A stretch of 8,179 nucleotides of DNA from Comamonadaceae bacterium (GTDB taxonomy: Bacteria; Pseudomonadota; Gammaproteobacteria; Burkholderiales; Burkholderiaceae_C). The position numbers and the translations under genes are program-made. Positions 5,043-8,179 of this stretch are shown here, in pieces (position 1 is the first letter of the stretch; every line of letters starts with the position of its first letter). The notes under the pieces were generated by a model, which was given only the letters and a program-made list of their open reading frames with translations, searched no databases and was not told where the DNA came from. The stretch covers positions 1-8,179 of the forward strand of contig CANHLD010000073.1 of assembly GCA_947461325.1 (NCBI GenBank), in the 5' to 3' direction.

Positions 5043-6453
5043 TTGCTGCCCCTGTGTGCTGAGCCGCCAGTCGGCTGATTCTGGCTGACGCCATGGCTAC
5101 GGTGCTTTGGAAATCTTCTGGCGCCGTTTCCACTTGGGTGACACAGAGTTGGCTCAAGGCCAATCCCACCAGTTCATCAATCTGAATCTGACGACTCCAG
5201 TCGCCCATGCGGTCACCTCGACTGACATGACTCACGCCTACATGTCCTTCGGTCAATACTTGGATCAAGGACCAAGGCTGTGTGGCCTCGTCGAGTTTGC
5301 TGACCATCAGGCTTTGCCATTGGATAGCAGGCGTAGACAACAAACGGCGCAGCAACGACTGCGAAGCATCTGCGGGTATGACCACATGGAATTGGGCTGT
5401 TGGCGCAATCGCTGCAATGTCGGCCACACGCTCGGCCATTTGCACCCCGGGGGTGTCAATGACGATGCATTTGCGCTGACCGTGTTCTTCCAGCAGCAAC
5501 TTCAACATAGTGATGTTGGTGGCGCGAAAACAATCCACACCTGACTGTGCGCTGAGTAACTGGGTCTGGTTCCAAGCGCCTGCGCGTTGATCGCTGAAAC
5601 TGATTACGGCGACTTGCTCGCTGCCGAGTGTGACGCTGGCTTGTTGTGCCATGCGAGCCACCATCAATGATTTACCGGCACCCGAGGGACCTGCCAACAC
5701 ATGGACGCCGTTGTCTTGAACACCGGTATGCGTTTGCTGCATGGAGTGTGACAGTTGGCGGCGAATTTCTTCCATCGCCGGTTCAATGTCTTCAAAACTT
5801 TGGATACTGTCAATCAGCAACGCACGCAAGGCCACAGGAATAGATGCTTCTTGCAACGCATTGCGCAGCGGATGCAGATTGCGGGATAAACCCGCACCTT
5901 GCCAAGCCATTTGCTGACTGAGCTTGAACTCTTTGCGAAGCACTGACAGTTCTTCGCGAACCAGGTCCACGATTTCTCGGCTGCGCAATTTGTCGCGCTC
6001 ATCTTGCGCGGCCATCAATTTTTCAGTCAATACCGAGTCTGTGGCTGGAGCAGCAACCTGTGCTTGAACCGGAGTGGCCGGCACACTCGGCGTCTCGTCC
6101 AACGCCTTGGATTTCAAGCTGGAAGCCGACACAAACCCTTCTGCTGGCTGCGCTTTGGGGGATTTGCCTTTGTGTTTTTGGCCAGAAATGGTTTGATCCA
6201 GCACTTGACCAAACGATGCCGCTGTCTCTTCAACCACGGGCTTGTCTGACAAGGCATATTTCTTTTCTGATGGCACAAAGGTTTCCGCCACAGCAATTTC
6301 TGCATCCATGGGCGCGACATCGACAGCCACAATCAATTCAGTTTGACCGCGTACTTTGCTGCTTGAGATGACCAGCACGTCAGGCCCGAACATGGCCACT
6401 GCCTTTTCGTTGGCGGCCCGGGTATCTCTTGCCATGATGCGTTTGAGTTCCAT
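5035..6453 (-). CDS. flhF: Flagellar SRP-type GTPase FlhF, divergent
   Basis: FlhF is the third SRP-type GTPase, beside Ffh and FtsY; it marks the pole where a flagellum is built and recruits early basal-body parts. The 472-residue product starts with a typical FlhF B domain (MELKRIMARDTRAANEKAVA, then GPDVLVISSSKV at 23-34). A long Ala/Pro/Lys-rich linker (about 55-140), a helical N domain (about 145-245) and the G domain follow. G1 is GPSGAGKS (255-262). G2 is SDQRAGAWNQ (287-296) where the family has DTYRIGAVEQ. G3 is DTPG (333-336) instead of DTAG, and G4 is SKLDE (385-389) instead of TKLDE. Identity as FlhF is secure from the N-terminus and the flhA-flhF-flhG order, but nucleotide binding or hydrolysis may be altered. 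It starts 32 bases after flhA with a weak GAGAG ribosome binding site. Confidence 0.93.
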   Translation of the reverse strand: MELKRIMARDTRAANEKAVAMFGPDVLVISSSKVRGQTELIVAVDVAPMDAEIAVAETFVPSEKKYALSDKPVVEETAASFGQVLDQTISGQKHKGKSPKAQPAEGFVSASSLKSKALDETPSVPATPVQAQVAAPATDSVLTEKLMAAQDERDKLRSREIVDLVREELSVLRKEFKLSQQMAWQGAGLSRNLHPLRNALQEASIPVALRALLIDSIQSFEDIEPAMEEIRRQLSHSMQQTHTGVQDNGVHVLAGPSGAGKSLMVARMAQQASVTLGSEQVAVISFSDQRAGAWNQTQLLSAQSGVDCFRATNITMLKLLLEEHGQRKCIVIDTPGVQMAERVADIAAIAPTAQFHVVIPADASQSLLRRLLSTPAIQWQSLMVSKLDEATQPWSLIQVLTEGHVGVSHVSRGDRMGDWSRQIQIDELVGLALSQLCVTQVETAPEDFQSTVAMASARISRLAAQHTGAANE

Positions 6454-6485
6454 GATGTTTCTCTCGAGTCAGTGTTGTATTTGTA

Positions 6486-8179
6486 TCAAGTTCTGTTCAG
6501 CGCGTTCACGGTGTGAATCACTTTGACAGCCTGGTCATCCGGGATTTCGCTGTAGGACAGCACGGTCAAATCGCTGACGCGAAAGCGCACAGCTTTGGAC
6601 AGCCAGCCACGAATCAGCGGTGAAACCACCAACACGGCTGCGTGTCCTTCTTCTTCCATATCGTGCGCACTTTGGCGCAACGAATTGAACAGGTTTTCCG
6701 CCAGATTGGGCTCTAGCACCACCGGTTGACCCGGTTGGCTTTGTTGCAACACGTTATGCAACAGTTGTTCTAAGCTGGGCTCCAAAGTCATGACAGACAA
6801 ATTGTTAGATTCATCTACCAGCGCCTGCATGATCATGCGGCCGAGTTTGGGGCGCACAGAGGCAGCGAGTTGTTCGGGGTCGGCACTGCGTGCAGCGGCT
6901 TCGGTCAAGGTTTCGACAATAGAGCGCATGTCGCGAATAGACACGCCCTCGCCGAGCAATTGTTGTAACACGCGGGTGACCACGCCAAGGCTGAGTTTGC
7001 CTGGCACCAGTTCTTCCACGAGTTTGGGGGACTTGGCTGACAACTTGTCGAGCAACTGCTGCACTTCGTCGTGGCTTAAGAGGTCTGCCGAGTTTTCACG
7101 CAGCACTTTGTTCAAATGGGTAGCGATGGCGGTGCTGGCATCGACCACGGTGTAACCGAGTGTGCGAGCCACATCGCGCTGCGAGGGTTCAATCCACACA
7201 GCCTCTAAGCCAAACGCAGGTTCGCGTGTCGGTGTGCCTTGCAATTCACCATACACCTGCCCGGGGTTGATCGCGAGTTCACGACCCACTTTGATCTCGC
7301 CTTTGCCACGCACCACGCCTTTCAAGACGATGTTGTAGCTGTCGGGGTCGATGTTCAAATCGTCGCGGATACGCACAGGCTGCACCAAAAAGCCAAGTTC
7401 AGCCGACAGTTTTTTGCGCACGCCTTTGACACGGCTCATGAGTTCGCCGCCGGTCTCCGGGTTGACCAGCGGTATTAAACCGTAGCCGATCTCCAGACCG
7501 ATCAAATCGACCTGATCCACATCGTCCCAATCCAAATCTTTGGTGGCTTCGGTGGTCGCGGCGGCTTGCGCCACCGCTTCTTGTGTCGCTTCTTCTTCCA
7601 CTTCGTTTTTCACCACCATCAAACCCAGACCTGCGGTAGCGGCTGCCAAACTAATGAACATCAAATGCGGCATGCCGGGCACCAAACCCAGCATGGTCAG
7701 AATAATGGCGGAGATAAACAGAGCCGATGGGTTGGCCAGTTGTGAGCCGGCCTGCTCGGAAATTGATTCGGTGGTGGTGACGCGGGTCACGATGATGGCG
7801 GTGGCCAGCGACAGCAGCAATGAAGGAATTTGCGCGACCAAACCATCACCAATGGTCAGCAATGTGTAAATTTTGCCCGCGTCTGAGACAGACAAACCGT
7901 GTTGAATCACGCCGATAGCCAGTCCGCCGATCAAGTTGATCAGCAGAATCAGCAAACCGGCGACAGCGTCACCGCTGACAAATTTGGAGGCGCCGTCCAT
8001 GGCACCGAAGAAGTCTGACTCTTGCGCCAGCTCTTCGCGACGTTTTTTGGCGGTGGCCTGGTCAATCACACCGGCGTTCAAGTCGGCGTCGATAGACATT
8101 TGTTTACCAGGCATGGCGTCCAAGGTGAACCGGGCGTTCACTTCAGACACGCGGCCGGCACCTTTGGTCACCACAATAA
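6486..8179 (-). CDS. flhA: Flagellar export gate protein FlhA (N-terminus outside window)
   Basis: FlhA is the large inner-membrane subunit of the flagellar type III export gate. Its cytoplasmic domain forms a nonameric ring that receives chaperone-cargo complexes, including FliS-flagellin. The frame stays open to the right edge, giving about 563 residues; the family is near 690, so roughly the first 130 are missing. The GTG at 8174-8172 is internal (IVVTKGAGRV), not a start. Near the edge is the FHIPEP signature (RVSEVNARFTLDAMPGKQ) followed by IDADLNAG, with the conserved Asp region needed for export. Four membrane helices follow (from GDAVAGLLILLINLIGG to HLMFISLAAATAGLG), then an acidic Ala/Thr linker and the full cytoplasmic domain with GIRDMRSIVE-like SIRDMRSIVETLTEAA. 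The stop is TGA. It leads the operon within the window. Confidence 0.97.
   Translation of the reverse strand, partial: IVVTKGAGRVSEVNARFTLDAMPGKQMSIDADLNAGVIDQATAKKRREELAQESDFFGAMDGASKFVSGDAVAGLLILLINLIGGLAIGVIQHGLSVSDAGKIYTLLTIGDGLVAQIPSLLLSLATAIIVTRVTTTESISEQAGSQLANPSALFISAIILTMLGLVPGMPHLMFISLAAATAGLGLMVVKNEVEEEATQEAVAQAAATTEATKDLDWDDVDQVDLIGLEIGYGLIPLVNPETGGELMSRVKGVRKKLSAELGFLVQPVRIRDDLNIDPDSYNIVLKGVVRGKGEIKVGRELAINPGQVYGELQGTPTREPAFGLEAVWIEPSQRDVARTLGYTVVDASTAIATHLNKVLRENSADLLSHDEVQQLLDKLSAKSPKLVEELVPGKLSLGVVTRVLQQLLGEGVSIRDMRSIVETLTEAAARSADPEQLAASVRPKLGRMIMQALVDESNNLSVMTLEPSLEQLLHNVLQQSQPGQPVVLEPNLAENLFNSLRQSAHDMEEEGHAAVLVVSPLIRGWLSKAVRFRVSDLTVLSYSEIPDDQAVKVIHTVNALNRT

Noticed and set aside
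8172..8174. GTG as a start codon for the flhA frame
   Set aside because: The frame continues upstream to the window edge, and the residues there (IVVTKGAGRV) match the interior of FlhA, so the gene is truncated by the window and not starting here.

Overview
This window is part of a flagellar gene cluster from a Gram-negative bacterium. The flhA-flhF-flhG-fliA order, an H+-type MotA/MotB stator and a FleQ/FlrA-like regulator fragment fit a polarly flagellated proteobacterium. Moderate GC and the overall look of the proteins suggest a betaproteobacterium, but that placement is inference. No mobile element, tRNA, rRNA or CRISPR array was seen.

Layout. Apart from the first 132 bases, every gene is on the minus strand, so transcription runs from the right edge to the left. 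Reading in that direction: flhA (5' end cut off by the window edge), flhF, flhG (fleN), fliA, an unrecognised 242-codon membrane-anchored protein (orf242), fliS, motA and motB. From flhG to orf242 the reading frames overlap by 4 to 8 bases, and flhA to flhF are 32 bases apart, so flhA-flhF-flhG-fliA-orf242 looks like one translationally coupled operon. A 91-base gap then carries a sigma-28-like promoter and a 21-base inverted repeat just before fliS. fliS-motA-motB form the next unit and end in an intrinsic terminator. On the plus strand, at the left edge, is the Fis-type DNA-binding tail of a sigma-54-dependent regulator that converges on motB.

How the genes fit together. FlhA is the export gate of the flagellar type III secretion system. 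FlhF (SRP-type GTPase) and FlhG (MinD-type ATPase) set flagellar position and number. FliA is sigma-28 and should switch on late genes such as fliS (flagellin chaperone) and motA/motB (stator), which lie directly downstream of it. The truncated regulator may be the master activator at the top of the same cascade.

Points to look at: orf242, whose function I cannot assign; FlhF, whose GTPase motifs are unusual; FliA, whose promoter -10 recognition segment departs from the usual sequence; FlhG, which has no room for the N-terminal FlhF-activating motif; and MotB, with an acidic proline-rich N-terminal tail.
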